DNA of 64,000 bases. Source: Toxotes chatareus (Eukaryota; Chordata; Actinopteri; Toxotidae). Positions 34,481 through 47,765 of this stretch are shown piece by piece. How positions within the stretch are numbered: the first letter of the stretch is position 1; each line of letters starts with the position of its first letter. The translations under genes were made by a program, and so were the position numbers. Under the pieces are notes generated by a model that saw only the letters and a program-made list of their open reading frames with translations, did no database searches and had not been told where the DNA came from. The stretch is taken from positions 1,116,001 through 1,180,000 of the forward strand of contig CM028882.1 of NCBI GenBank assembly GCA_016801885.1, in the 5' to 3' direction.

Positions 34481-35775
34481 GCTGCGCCATCTTGGATTTT
34501 AGTGGGAGTGTACTTTCCATATTTGGCGAAGAGGCGGTTACTCTACGGGTCAGCCGGGGTTTGCTCGGAGCAACCAAGCTAGCCTAAGGCTAATTAGCTA
34601 GGCTAAAAAGCTAAGCGGCAGCTACACGCAGCTACATGCAGCTACATCCACCACACGACAGTCCCCGAGTCCGACCCGACTAGCTCGACCGCGACACAGA
34701 AATCAGAAATCATAATGTTGCTGCTGTGTTTTAAACATGACTGTTTCAGATAGTGAGGTTTTAGATGGAGCTGCAGGGTTTGGTGGAGTTGTGGGGGGGA
34801 AATTTATTTCTAGCCTGTTATTTAACTGTGAAACAATCATTATTATTTCATATATTAAAAAGTTAAAAACATTATTATTGTCATTATTATTAATGATAAC
34901 GATAAAAAATAACGATGATAATAATATATTAAAATGTTCAATATTTAATATTTACCGGTTTTCACCGCTGCCTCCATCCACTATCCACTTACAGTTACAG
35001 CAGCCGCTTACTGACGGAGCTGCTCTGTCTTTGCAATGTCGGACTTTTTAAACAGAAAAATGAGACGAAATGAAATTGTAGCCTAGCATTCCCGCATTAA
35101 ACGGACTCTGAGAGCACGGAACACACCGCAACATTAGCTGCTCCGGTCCTCTATCTGTATCAGCAGCGACCATAAATCGGCAATTAAGTCATAAGCCAGC
35201 GGCAAAATATGCTAATACATGCTAATTAGCGCAAACATCCAGGTAAAATAGTGAGAAATTTACTTACCGAAAAAACTGAAACACAGACTCCTTAGACGGT
35301 CGGTTAGTACAGTCCACACTACAACAAGCCATACTGTCACAAAAACCTATCCAAACACTGGCAAACAAACACGGACACTACAGCCCCTGTCAGCCACTGG
35401 AGGTAGCCAGAGGCCTCTGGATGTAGCCGCCTAGCCCAGCCGATGCTTTAGCAAAGAGCTAACTGTCTGTGCCTGTCTATGGGCTGTCACTCAACCTAAT
35501 TTATTAAGCCTAAATAACACTAAAACGGTTGTGGTACAAAAAAAATTCACCCCCCTCACAGTGTTCACGGAGGTGGAAACTATCAATAGAGACCAAAAAC
35601 AAAAAATGTACCAGGCTGTAAATATGTTTTTTTAGGTTGTAAAGTTGGCTATTTTAACATGGGGGTCAATGGAGAATTGCTCACTTCTGGAGCCAGCCCC
35701 AGCGGCAGCCGAGGAACTGCAGCTTTTTGAACGCGGAAGTGATCCTCACTGTTGAAACCTACAACTTCCCCCTTG
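34480..35775. mobile_element. Probable non-autonomous DNA transposon, about 1.3 kb
   Basis: Locally CpG-rich, with repeated 'gctaattagc'/'cagctacatgcag' words. The right side reads 'gtcaatggagaattgctcac' then 'ttctggagccagcc' and 'gaacgcggaagtgat', phrases I recognise from dispersed teleost repeats. No transposase seen; ends not defined. Confidence 0.5.
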
Positions 35776-37194
35776 GGGTAAACATATTCTTATGTATTGT
35801 CTTTGTTTCTTCCCCAGCTGGGCTTTCACAGCTTATCTACAGAGATATCTGAGTTCACTGAGCCACAGAGAACCAACTGATATCTACCAGAATGGAAATC
35901 TATTCACATCTTCATTAACACTGGGGATAAAAAAGAAATGAAGAGTTCACAGAGTTTGAATAGTGCGTATGGGTAAAATATAAGACAGGAGAAGCTCACT
36001 GACATATAACCTAAAAGCTGTGCCTCTGTTTCAGTAACTGTACAGTGCACTGTATATACTGAATAAGCTGGTATAAGGCTCTTGCACTGATTCCTCAGAG
36101 GAAATGGAAAGCAGGAGGAAAATCCTGTGGAGAGAGAAACAAAAGCAGCTGTAAAGGATATGTGGGTGGATGTAAACCATGAACCTGTTGGCCCTGTGAG
36201 ACTACGGTGAATTAATGTGATGGGGAGTTTGCACACTACCTGTATCATTACCATATGTAATGGCATATATGTCTTAACATTTCCTTATCTGGATCAGTTT
36301 CTTCTTGTTTTCTGAAGTATTTTTATATTCTCCAGGGGCCATTTGGTTCACCTTGTTGTAACTGTATACCTTTATTTAACAGTACTGTGCTTTCAGAAAA
36401 GAAACCCTCAGAGTGAACATTGTGCTGTGGTTGAAAGTGACTAAGTGCATTTAAACAAGTAAAGTTCATACATCTAATCCACTACATTCATCAGAGAGCT
36501 ATAGTTAGAAGTTATTTTGCAGATTAAGATGTAACATGATAGATATAACATCATCATATAATTTATTTATTGTTTTTAGTTTTAACTGCCAAACAGTTAA
36601 TGAAATAGTAAAAAAAAAAGTAGCTCTTTATCTAGCCACAACATTAGAATGCTGCTTACTAACTACTGAAGTTGAATCAGTTATGTATGGCATTAGTCAT
36701 ACTAGATCTTTTAAGATAATGGTATACCATACAAGTTGCTGAAAAGTAAATACCTTTAAATACCTACTGATATCAATTCTGTACTTTCACTCATACAGTA
36801 ATGAAGTATTTTTACACTGTGGTGTTTCTTTTGTTTTGAAAATGGTGTAGTACAGAGAAGTTAACATGGGCTCAGTCCTCAGATGACTTTCAGTGCAGTA
36901 ACCCTTCTCTTTGGTGCACTACCACCATGTGGCAGAGTGCTGCACAGCTTTGCCATGTGTCCAGTGGACAACACTATACCTCATCTCTGTTTCATTCCAC
37001 TCTGCATGATTTGTTTGGGGCGAGATAAAACTTTCCTTCTTTCTTATTGTCGTCATTAATTTAGTAACAGACAGTGAGCCTCCTGCAGGCACATTCATTC
37101 TGCTATTTACAGCCAGGTAATACATGCTACCTATTGCAGTGCAGTGTTTGGAGGATGCTGCGCTTGTTTTTATTCGGCATTTCAATTCTATTCA

Positions 37195-37275
37195 GTTCAG
37201 TTTTATTTACATAGCGCCAAATCACACCATACGTTATCTCAAGACACTTTACAGAGTGAGGTCAAGACCTTTCAA
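37195..37275. repeat. Teleost 'tagcgccaaatca' repeat fragment
   Basis: 'ttttatttacatagcgccaa' then 'ctcaagacactttacagagt', a common fish repeat segment. Confidence 0.65.
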
Positions 37276-37759
37276 CATTTCACAGAGAGAAAGTGAACAG
37301 CTCCCACCATGAGCAAGCACGAAAACCAGATGAGAGACATGAGTGGGAGAAATAAGATAAGTGGGGAAGAGGGTAAGAAAGAGAAAATGAGGTCTTAAAG
37401 CTGTTCAGCTGTTAAGACGTGTTGAGATTGTTTATTATAAAAATTAGATGTGAAATGGAGTGAACAAGCTACACATTTAATGTCTTTATTCTAAAATGAA
37501 ACAGATCTGTACCACAGTCCCACTATTAATGACCACACACATACAGAAACTAGTAGAGCTGGTTTCTGTGTTTTCCAGCTTGGGTGTGAAAGATTGAATA
37601 AGGCTTTAACATGAGTCATAACTGTGCTTCAAGGAACGTGAGAATTAATACGAGTCAAAGGTGTTGATTCATCAAGACTAATATATTCTTCTTTCTGCAG
37701 CCACGTTGCAGTAATACAGAATAAATCAGTGTGAGGATCAGACATCAAATAACTTGGAT

Positions 37760-38160
37760 TCAGATGAGAATGATCCAATATTTAAGAGTCCACATTTGAT
37801 TGTTCTCTTTTATGTCTCTGCGGTGGACAGCTGTGATTGTCCATTCTCGTGAATGCGATATCTCAGGGATGCTTTGAGGGAATTTCTTCAAATTTGGCAA
37901 AAACTTTCTCTTAGAATCAAGGATGAACTGATTAGAATTTAGTGGCCAAAGGTCAAAGGTCACTGTCATCTCACAAAACACAAATTTGACCACAACTCAA
38001 GAAGTCATAGTCCCATTATAACAAAATGACCATATTTCACATTGGTCAGACACTGGATCAGTGACACTGATCTCGGGTGTCCACCCTGAAACTGAGGGTG
38101 GACTTCACCATCTGTACAGCTAAAGACATCCTCCATCCTTAGACCCTTGACTTGGATGAG
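37760..38160. repeat. Teleost dispersed repeat carrying AGGTCA half-sites
   Basis: 'gtgaatgcgatatctcaggg', 'gagggaatttcttcaaattt' and 'aaggtcaaaggtcactgtca' match my recollection of a dispersed fish repeat. Boundaries approximate. Confidence 0.5.
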
Positions 38161-38683
38161 GAACAGATGATCTTTTTTCTGATAGTCTTTTTGTTGTGTT
38201 TATCCAGATCATTTAAGTGTTATATATAGATTCTATTCCACACTTAGCTCAGGGAGAAGAACCGGAGAGGGATCCCTCTCCAGCTCCAGTGTGTGTGCAC
38301 ATGCATATAGAACACACACACATACATAGTGTCTGTGACTACATGGTGGTTAGTCTCATAGCAAAAAATCTTCACATTCATGAGGAACACACCTGAGAAG
38401 AGTATAAGGGTCGGACCTGTGGAATCAGTGGAGCAGGATGAGCAGCAAGCTGCTCTGAAGTGCCTTCACGTGGTTCTGAGCCTAGAAACATACAGAGAAC
38501 ACACAGGCTCAGCTGTTCCTGTTCCAGTTCCTCACTGTTTGATGCAGCAGGTCTTGGTCCCAGAAATTTCAAAAGTGAATGTAAAATGATAAATATGATA
38601 TAACAATGTTAACAAAAAATTGGATCATTTCCATTTGTTAAATGTAGCTGAGCTATTATTCAGTTTAAACATTGGTATTTTGG

Positions 38684-38730
38684 TGTATTTGGACTGGGGT
38701 GGAAAAGTTTACACCCCCAGTCCAAATACA
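38684..38730. repeat. Hairpin with 16-bp perfect arms, 15-nt loop
   Basis: Arms 38684-38699 and 38715-38730 are exact reverse complements (TGTATTTGGACTGGGG). Imperfect pairing continues outward for about ten more bases on each side. Confidence 0.92.
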
Positions 38731-39547
38731 AATACTGACACCTTCATTTTTCTCCAATATGAGTAATTTTAGTTTAGAATTAATTGTACATTGTTGGACC
38801 ATATCAGTGTTTGCTTAGTGATGGTTATTGTTTTTCTTTCTCCATTCCTTTTCTTCAAATGTGAACAGCTTATCTAGTTAAACACACAGGCAAAGGAACC
38901 AAAGAGCTTTTCAGGGTGAAGAGGTGGACTATCATCGACTGGGTCAGACAATCACCTGGTCTCAGTCTGACTGAGTTGCATTCCACTGAAGACCAGACTA
39001 AAGGCAAAGAGACTCCTCAGCAAGCAGGAGCTGAAGGAAGCTGCAGTAAAGCTCTAGCAGAGCATACCCAGAGAAGACACAGAGTGTCTGTTGATGTCTG
39101 TGGTCAAAGACAGTCACTGACTGCAGAGGAATTTCCATAAAACATTAAACATGATGATTTTGTTTGACTTCACATGTAATTGTTCAGTTATTTTTGAACC
39201 TCTTAACGTTGGGCACTGTGTTAAAAGGGCCACACAGTTATTTCTATATTGATATAAACCTACTCAAATTAAAGCTGAGACTTTGAACTTTAGTAAAGTA
39301 TCTATTATTTTGCTGAGAGTGCTGACACTCAGAGCCTGAAGAACAAGAAGTGTACATCTGTATATCCCAGTTACTGATATTAGTTATAAGCTATAAAGTA
39401 AATATGCTGGTCCTTACCTTATGGTACATTAATATATTAGTCTCATTTGTCAGTAGATGGCTCCTGACAGAGGCATTATTACTAATGTCACTGACAGTGA
39501 CCAACTGTCACTGATGGTCTGCTGTGATCAGTCAGTCGCATGGTGCT

Positions 39548-40345
39548 AACATGACATTCACCCATCAAGCACTCTATTAGGAACACCACACTAACACTGG
39601 GTAGCTCCTCCCTCTGCTCTCAGCCTCAGTTTTTCATCAAATGTTGCAAACTTTCCTCTGAGATTCTACTCCATGTTCATCACATCATTTCTGCAGATTT
39701 ATCAGCTGCATATTCAAGCTGCTAATCTCCTGTTCTACCACGTCCCAAAGGTGTTCTACTGGATCCAGGTCTGGAGACTCGGGGAGGCCACTGAAGTTCA
39801 CTGAACTCACTGTCATGTTCATGAAACCAGTCTGAGACGACTTTATCTTTGTGACATGGAGCATTATCCTGCTGGAAGTAGCCATTAGAAGATGGTGAAC
39901 TGTGGCCATGAAGGGATGAACATGGTCAGCAACAATACTCAGACACACTGTGACATTCAGACCATGACTGTTTGGTATTAAGGCCCAAAGTGAACCAAGA
40001 AAACATTCCCCACACCACCACCACCACCACCAGCAGCAGCAGCAGCCTGGACTGTTGACACAAGGCAGGTTGGGTCCATGGATTCATGCTGTTGACTCCA
40101 AACTCTGACCCTACCATTTGCAGCCTCAGGAGAACAGGCTTGAGATTTGGCGAACCTGTTTCAGACATATTCAAACTAGCCCGTCTGACACCAACAATCC
40201 TGCCATAGTCAGAGTCACTGAGATCACATTTTCTCCCCATTCTGATGTTTGATGTGAACATCAACTGAAGCTCCTGACCTGTATCTGCAGGATGTTATGC
40301 ATTGAACTGCTGCCACATGATTGGCTGATTAGATAATAGCAAGTG
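39548..40345 (-). mobile_element. Tc1/mariner-type transposon remnant
   Basis: The minus frame contains SPDLDPVEHLWDVVEQEI, the last DDE/D block (PDLNPIE-LW) of Tc1/mariner transposases, here with intact Glu. The ends carry 'agcactctattaggaacacc' and 'ccacatgattggctgattag', typical of this fish family. Interrupted by stops and by (CCA)n/(CAG)n expansion at 40008-40048, so non-functional. A second rearranged copy lies in adgrd2 intron 15. Confidence 0.75.
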
Positions 40346-41800
40346 AATGAATGAATCTTTCAATTTATTTTCCGTTTGACTCTAATTTCCACATTACTTT
40401 CAAAGAATTGTCTCTTGTCTTTCTTTTACTGAGTATTTCAGGATATGTTACATTTACTAAGATATAAGTAATAAAAATCTGGACTCATGGAAATGTTTTA
40501 TTCTTAGTGTATTTGCACTGATAGTTTCACGTTTTCACATCACACTTTGGAAATGTCACATACCTTGTTAAAGTAAGACTTTTCAGCAGATGAATGTGAA
40601 AACAGCCTTGTAGTGTCAGACTCTGCACCTCCGTCATTCTGCACAGGGAAGCTAAAACTTTCAAGTGAAGAAACAAAAAGTAAAAACACATTTCCGAGCA
40701 GAGAGGAAATGAAGCAATCAAGAACTGCTTATGGTGATACTTCATTGTAGCATTTGTAAGTTTTAGAAAATATGACAGTATGAGCATGTTTAAGAACAAC
40801 AAGTCTAGGAACAGGAGACAGTAATAAGAAAAAAAAGGTAAGGCATAAAAAAGAAAATGTGTGTGTGCATGTGTCACAGAGAGATGTCACACCATTCCAC
40901 AATATCTATCTTCATTTTACCTCTCCCACTTACAGGTCTCTGTTCAGCCACTGGGTGGTGCTCTGGTGTAAGACATGAAAGTGTGCCAGATATGTACAAA
41001 TGCTGTGTGTGTGCGTGTGCGTGTGTGTGTGTGTGTGTGCACACGCACAACAGGAGCTGTCAAAACATCTGTCTCAGTTGTACCTGCATGTCTCTGCTGA
41101 TCACAGAGCAGACAGGTTTCCTGGTCCCATTTTACTTACAGTCACCTGCAGCCGGTCTCTGTAGAGATGACTGAGGAGGAGGAGGCAATTACAGGAGCAA
41201 GCAACAGGAAACAGATGTGCAATTATGAGAACAGAGGTTTGCACTTAGCCCGCTCATTGCCCCAGTGCTGTCGTTGCAATCCATAATGCAATCCAGAGCA
41301 GCCAAATCCACAAGCAGCTAATTAAGTCCTCATCACACCTAGAGAGCTACAAGCACTGATCATCACAAACACGTGTCAGAGTCGAATCCTCTGCTTGTCA
41401 CGACGTCCTTTAGCAATTGCAACGGTCACCTTTCATTACACTGATCAACTTTCAGGGACCCACAAGTTAAATCCAAAATGAGCTTTACCATGCTGCCATG
41501 GCAGAGATCAGCTGTGGTTGGTGAAGGCCTTTAATGAGTTTGTACCTTTAGACTGAGGCTGCCAGAAACGAATGCATCTACTGATACTCAGTGATTTTAA
41601 ATGGCACATGTTGGCCTCTCTATTCAAAATGTAACTTCTGTTCCCTTCACATTTATGTTCTCAGTCTTTCAGTTAAGGATTCAAAACAGCAGAGAGTGGT
41701 GTGGTGCTTTGTGCCTGGGTTTCACCTCTCAGGCTACATATGAGCTGCTCTGTCACATGCAGGGCTGAAGAGGATAGTGCTAACTTTCTTATGTGGGTAA

Positions 41801-41822
41801 ATATATATATATATATATATAT
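41801..41822. repeat. (AT)n microsatellite
   Basis: Alternating AT run. Confidence 0.95.
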
Positions 41823-43869
41823 CTTTATTTGTGTTTACAATTACTATTGTCCTAAAAAGACATCAGAACTGAACATTAGTCAGTTTGATCCACAGTTCCC
41901 TTCCTAAGGGAAGTAAGGTTGCATCAGGAAGGGAACCACAGATCCAGAATAAGAAGGGAAGAAGGCCATCCCTATGAAAATTATCACACAAATGGGGCAC
42001 ATATTCATGCAGTCCCTCTTCAAAAGCATGACTAAGAACTTAAGTTACACAGAAAAAGTGAAGGAAGCAGTTATAGTAGTTCAAACTCAGAAGCTGGCAT
42101 AATTGTCAGATTGTCTGTTTCACAAATTTACAAAAATTGTTGCGTACAACATTGTCCCAATGCTGCCATTAGAAAAGAGGTTGCAGAGGTTGTTAGTTCA
42201 CCCAACAAGCTATTTTGCTTGAGGCACACTGAGGCCAGCTGGTTGTTCACCTTACCACCACAGGCCCAAAGTCTGAGGACCTGACATGTCTCAGAAAGAT
42301 ACAGAAATTCAAAAAGTAGTGTCCGTATCTGTGGATCAAAGACTAAAAATGACAACAACAAAAGATTCTCTGCACTGAATCCGAGTCCTCTTTGAAGATC
42401 TTAATGCAGTGTAGATGCCATGTTGTGTTCCAGTTTGTGGCTGTGTTTCAGACTGTAGTAAAAGTCTGGTAAACAGCATTTAAAGACTTCACAACAATAA
42501 TGTGACCGCCGGTCCTGTTGGCTATTTATACTCTGACACGCCTGCACTTTCCCCTCTCCTTTTGACTTATGCATGCCCCCGCTGACTGACAACACAGAGG
42601 CCATGTGGAATGAGGTGTGCCTCTGCTGATGAGGGAGAGATTGAAGGACCCACATGCGTTTCCTGTGTCTCTCCGGACTTCTGAGGAGATCTGCTGCTTA
42701 CTCAGGAGTGAAAGCCTCAAATTAAAGTGTTTGTGCTGACAAAGGACAAATGGGATTTTTCCTTTGCGCAAACGGTGCAGGATTGTGTTGGCTTGCTCAA
42801 AGTGTCAGAGAAAAAATGTCTCCTGCTCGGCACCTCTAATGAAACATGCACATGAAATTAAGGCCTGCATATTGCTGCCGATGTTTAGGTTTTGCATGTA
42901 TAAAGAGGCAGGAAGAGGAGGAGGAGGAGGGAAAAGAGAGAGATAAGGCAAGATACAAGAGGAGAGATGCTGCTTCTCTCTCATGTGAATAGATATGTCT
43001 TTTGTACCCTTGAAGTAAGAGTAAATTGAATATTCATGAGTGAGTATGAATAAGTGCTCTGTCAGCTGGTAGTGTCACTGATAGATGAGGGGTGGGCCTT
43101 AGAGGAGCTCCAATGGCCAGCTATGATCCTCCACAGAGAGCCACAGAGGCGGGGGGTACCAGGTACAGAAAAGGCCTGCCCAGGAAACAGACAGGTTAGA
43201 AGGGTTAACTTCAGTCCAGCCATACACTGAACTCTACCTTTAGGAGGCTTTGCCACATGCTTTTAAGGCCAATGTTGACTTGACAGTTTCAAGCTTTACT
43301 GACTGAGCAGCTGGACTGGAGATCACTGGAGCTGGGGGGGAGAGAAGCCAAAAAAAAAAAAAGCTGATGGAAGAGAGAGATTCTTTTTCTTTTACACAAG
43401 ACTGGACTGAAGTCTAGGGGTCTCTCCTCTGATTCCTGTTTTCCAGTCAGTGAGTCCATGGTCCAGAAACCCCCTCTAATTTCCTCTGACAAGTTCTCAC
43501 AGTTGCTTCTCAATCCCCAGCGTCTACCTCCTCCTCCTCCTCCGCCCCTCCTCCTCCTCTTCTTCCCCTCTATGAGGGAAGAAGGCCAACACACACAGAA
43601 ATGGATAATTTCACCGCTGATATTTTGATATGATAATTTTATTCATGATGCCACTCCTCGGCCGCTGTGCAGCTCGTCTGTACAAGTGTAAATGAGGAGT
43701 GTTCCAAATGTAAAATGTTCTGCTGAGGGGGATCAATGAGGCTCCGTGGCCAAAACAAGGCAATATACAAAGTGAGTTGTGTTCCAGTATGGAGACTGGC
43801 CTGGCCCACACCGACTCCAGTCAGCATGCCTGGCTCCACCAACATACACCAGATGGCCTCATCCTCAGG

Positions 43870-43901
<32 letters not shown>

Positions 43902-43913
43902 GAGAGAGGGGTA
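43870..43913. repeat. (GA)n microsatellite
   Basis: GA run with single G insertions. Confidence 0.95.
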
Positions 43914-44305
43914 GAGAGACTAACACAAAGAAAGAATGAGAGAGGGAGAGAAAGCACTGGTGCTTGACATGTCCCAGAGGTGCCGGGCTCAGTCAAAGAT
44001 ATCCAACACTGGGCTTGGATGCTTCTGGAGCTCATCTAATGTTAAGCCTAACTAACTGGAAAAGCCTAAATCCCACAAAATTGACATAGTAGGCGACCTT
44101 ATTTCATTTTCTCCCTTTTCCTTCCATCTCATTACATCTGAGGACTTCCTGTCTGAAATCAATCAAATTAAAGTAACCCTTAAAATGACTTTTTGCAAAT
44201 TTGGCCACAGAGATTTACCAGCCAGAGATTCACCAGCAGAGTATTCCCATCGTCATATGGTATTCTTGTGAAAACGGAGATGGATAGAATTTCAGACTTA
44301 ACATT

Positions 44306-44753
44306 TTAAAGGAAGACTCCAAAGATTTTGTGTTGCACTTCCATACTGTTGGGGAATAGTGAGAGACATGGAAATTAAAAAAATGAAGAACAAAGGTCAA
44401 AATCGGAGCAGCAGAGACTGAGCTAATCTCACTTTTATTCCCTAGTATGGCTCAATTGCTGGATCCTGCACTTCACATAGTGGAATTTGACATGGTCTTT
44501 CATTAGACCCTCCCTGCCTTCAAACATCCTTCAAACGCCACACCCCCGATTTGAAACGCAGGCTTTCTTTTACAAAATTCCCCAAAACTGTTTCCAACCC
44601 CAGGATGAAATAACCCTGATGACATCATTAAGGGTTATTTATATCAGACTTCAGAAAGCTTCCTTCACAACCACAGAAAACACAGGCTATGTAGGACTCT
44701 GCATTAATATTAAATTGACATTGACATGGAAAATTTGTGGAGTGCCCCTTTAA
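44306..44753. mobile_element. MITE-like element with terminal inverted repeats
   Basis: About 448 bp. The left end TTAAAGGAAGACTCCAAAG and the right end (reverse complement TTAAAGGGGCACTCCACAA) share about 20 of 24 positions as inverted repeats. No open frame of note. Confidence 0.7.
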
Positions 44754-47014
44754 CAACAATAAATAACACACCAACTTTAAAACATTTGTTTAATTACCAT
44801 GAATTAAAAAAAAAAAAAAACTCTGTAGACTGGCATCCTCTGAAGCGCATTTTACTCTTTGTACCATTTGACTGGAGGAGTGTTTTCGATAAACTCAAAG
44901 ACATGAGAGGGGGAGGGGGGGATTCGGAAGTAATATGGTAGATGTGGTCTGAAATCAGAAAAACAATTGCACTACCAATATCCCCGGAGACTTCTAATAA
45001 TCAAAACTATGGTCTTATTTAACAGCAATTAAACCACACTATTACAATTAGCTTTAAGACAGTATAAATGTTTAAATACATTTGAAATCTTGCAAGAAGG
45101 AATACCAGGAAACCAGAACTGGAAGTGCACCCACTGCTGTTTAACATGTTCGTTTAAAAATTTTTAATAACAAATACTGTGCATGTAGCATATTTTTTGT
45201 GGATATAGTCTTTACATTCAGTAAACATAAATCATACATGTTTATGGGAAGTGAACAAATGTAATGACGCTACCCCTCTTATCTAGACTTATGCCTGTCT
45301 TTGTCTCACCAAAGTACTAAAATTAATTTAATCATAGCATGAAGTTTAGTGGTCATACATGGAGCACCTTGAGAAAAGCGGAATTTGCTGATAGTTTTTA
45401 GTCTTTAAAGTTTTGAAAATGCCAGAAGAATATGAGAGGACTTTAAGATGTGAGAACTGAGTGTCGTTTTCCATCTCCAAATGGCGGGTCTAAGGCCATA
45501 ATACAGATGGCCCAGTGGCCCCCTCCTCGCCTCCCACTGCTCTTTGTTTTCATTCCTCTCTTTTGGTGATAATGTATTGTCTACAGGGTGTGTAATGATC
45601 CTCGAGAGCAGCCGTATACCACTAACAGGCACTTCTGTCAAACACATCACCGTCGCTGTGCTCATTGATTTGTGTTGCCTTTAAAATGGGCTGTTTCCCC
45701 ACCGCACTGGGCGCAGCCGTAATTGCATCTTGCTTAAATGATTCAAATAAGGCGGTCTGTTGCTCTTACCTCCGCTTCCCCTCCCTCCGCTGTCACTGTC
45801 ACCCTCACTTATTTCGTTACGGATTCAGCAGACTTGATAAAACAGCGGGGGTGCCCCATTCCACAGCGCTTAGCCAGCCCGGCCGAGACAAAGAAGTGGT
45901 CAAGCGGGGCAACAAATCTCACCAAATGGAGCGTTTGCTCTTTGTGCAGCCTAGTTATGGAAAACTGATAGCAGCATCTAGAATACTGAATAGGTGTAAT
46001 AAATGCTGAAAAAGGGGGATTCTTCTCCTAATTGGAGGGGGGTTGGTGTGGGGGGATTACCCTTTTTGTATGTGAAAATGAGTCCTGTGAAATACCCCCC
46101 CCCCCACCCTCCTCCTCAAAGCCATCCCATCCTGTCTTTGGCCTGACAGATAAACATATTCTCCGCTGGCTAATTGCACTACCTGTTTCTGCCCAGTCTC
46201 AAGTGACAGGCTAGCTGCGTCTACGTGAAGCCTCAGATCTCTGGGACCACGCGATGCTGGAGTAAAACACTCAAGTACACAACAGCCAAAGTGGGGCTGA
46301 AGAACTTCTGAGGGAGACAGTGGAGGGTTACGTACTTGAAGAGCACCGTGCAACTTTCCAAATGAGCAAAGTTTGCAGCTTAAAGAGACAGCTGTCGGAC
46401 AGGCGCTGATGGATTAACTAACATGACAAGTGCACCACGAAGTATGACAGCATCTGTCTAATGATATCACCGTCAACAAGAGGGAAAAAGCAAGAAAGAC
46501 TTTTTAAAAGGTAGCCCAGGAAATTCATAACTTAGCATAGCAGGTTTTCTCCTTTTCACAATGAAATAAAGATGTTCAAAATCAATGTGCTGCCATATGC
46601 ATCAATATACATGTGCTGCAGGTCCCGAAAGTATTCCATGGAAGTACCTTTGTCTGAATGGACTGCAAGTGGTCATAAAAGATGCAGGTCCTCAGCTGGA
46701 CACTGACTCCCTCCAGTCAGATGAATAATAGTACAAAGGGCTGCTAAATCATTGAGACAGCTGCTCTGCTCTGTCCAGACTGCTCTGGTCCAGCACAACA
46801 CCGCTAACAGATTAATGCGGAGGACATAAGAGGCACAGACGCCTGCAATGCTCCAGACGAAGCCTCTGCTTGCTTTCTGAGTCAGAGCTCAGGAGGACTT
46901 TCAACTTGAGCATCTATGGGGGAAAAAAAAAGTCAGATTTGTCGGAAGCATCAAAACTGACTCTGCATAATAAAAGTTGGATTTTGGTTCGATAAATCTG
47001 AGACAGGAGAATTC
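44754..47014. other. Intergenic region
   Basis: An A-run near 44806; CpG-containing block 45590-45960 with 'cagccgtaattgcatcttgc' may be regulatory. A poly-C stretch lies at about 46096-46107. No gene recognised. Confidence 0.35.
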
Positions 47015-47021
47015 TTAGAAC

Positions 47022-47219
47022 TTAAAGGTATAGTGCCTGATCTGTCCTTTTAGACGTGAGAGGGTAGAAACATACAAACTGTCCTCTTTCATCAAACTCA
47101 TGATCATCATCTTGAAGGGGTCTGCCTGTCCTGCACTGTAGAGGAAGCGTCCCAAATATGGGGCAAGGTCACCACAAACCAGTTTCATGAGGATGCTGGC
47201 TAGGAGTACAGGCTGTGGC
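47022..47219 (-). CDS. Candidate terminal exon of an unidentified gene
   Basis: On the minus strand a strong 3' splice site (CTCTCTCCCTCTCTCTCCCAG) opens a 65-codon frame ending at TAA. The peptide looks like folded protein: LLASILMKLVCGDLAPYLG, FLYSAGQADPFKMMIMSLMK and STLSRLKGQIRHY suggest amphipathic helices. I do not recognise a family. No partner exon or polyadenylation signal was found nearby, so it could be an isolated exon of a large gene, a relic, or chance. Confidence 0.4.
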
Positions 47220-47765
47220 TGGGAGAGAGAGGGAGAGACAGCATGTTGTTTAAGTAAAACCCTCAAGAACATTATGATTTATTTAAGTGAGGGGAAAGTA
47301 TGAATAATGTATTGGCTATACGGAGCATGAATCTCTTTTGTACTAATTGTCAGGAAGGCTTGCATCCAGCGTGTGAGGGGTGGAGGGGCTGCAGGACCCA
47401 GAGATCACAGGGGCGCTGCGGCTCAAAGAAGCCGGTCCTACAGCCACAGCCATTGACTTGCAAATGAGCTCAACAAGGCTAATTAATGGGGGGGCTAATG
47501 AAAGTAGTGGTTGGGCTCGAGTGAAGAAATAATCCAGGACCCCCATTTCACTTTCCCCCTCTTTTTCTGACTTTCTCTCTCTCTCTCTCTCTCCAGTTCC
47601 CTGGCTTGATCATCCTCTCTCTTCCCACAAGATGGCTTGTGCCATTGAAGTTGATTGCAGAACGCATCAATATGTGAACAAAGTTGTTGGTGGTGGTGGT
47701 GATGGGGGGGTGTTAGTAGAATTAGCATTCATTTGAAGAGAACCCCCCCCTTCTCCAACTCTGTT

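Larger units (their letters stand above)
35776..39547. other. Intergenic region with repeat fragments
   Basis: Holds a 'tagcgccaaatcac' fragment (37195-37275), a dispersed repeat with a DR1 (37760-38160) and a hairpin (38684-38730). Nothing coding recognised. Confidence 0.45.
40346..44305. other. Intergenic region with an enhancer-like block
   Basis: Includes (GT)n (about 41006-41040), (AT)n (41801-41822) and (GA)n (43870-43913) tracts. About 41170-41450 is rich in CAATTA, TAATTA and CAATTGC words and may be regulatory. 43600-43760 also looks non-repetitive. No gene recognised. Confidence 0.35.
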
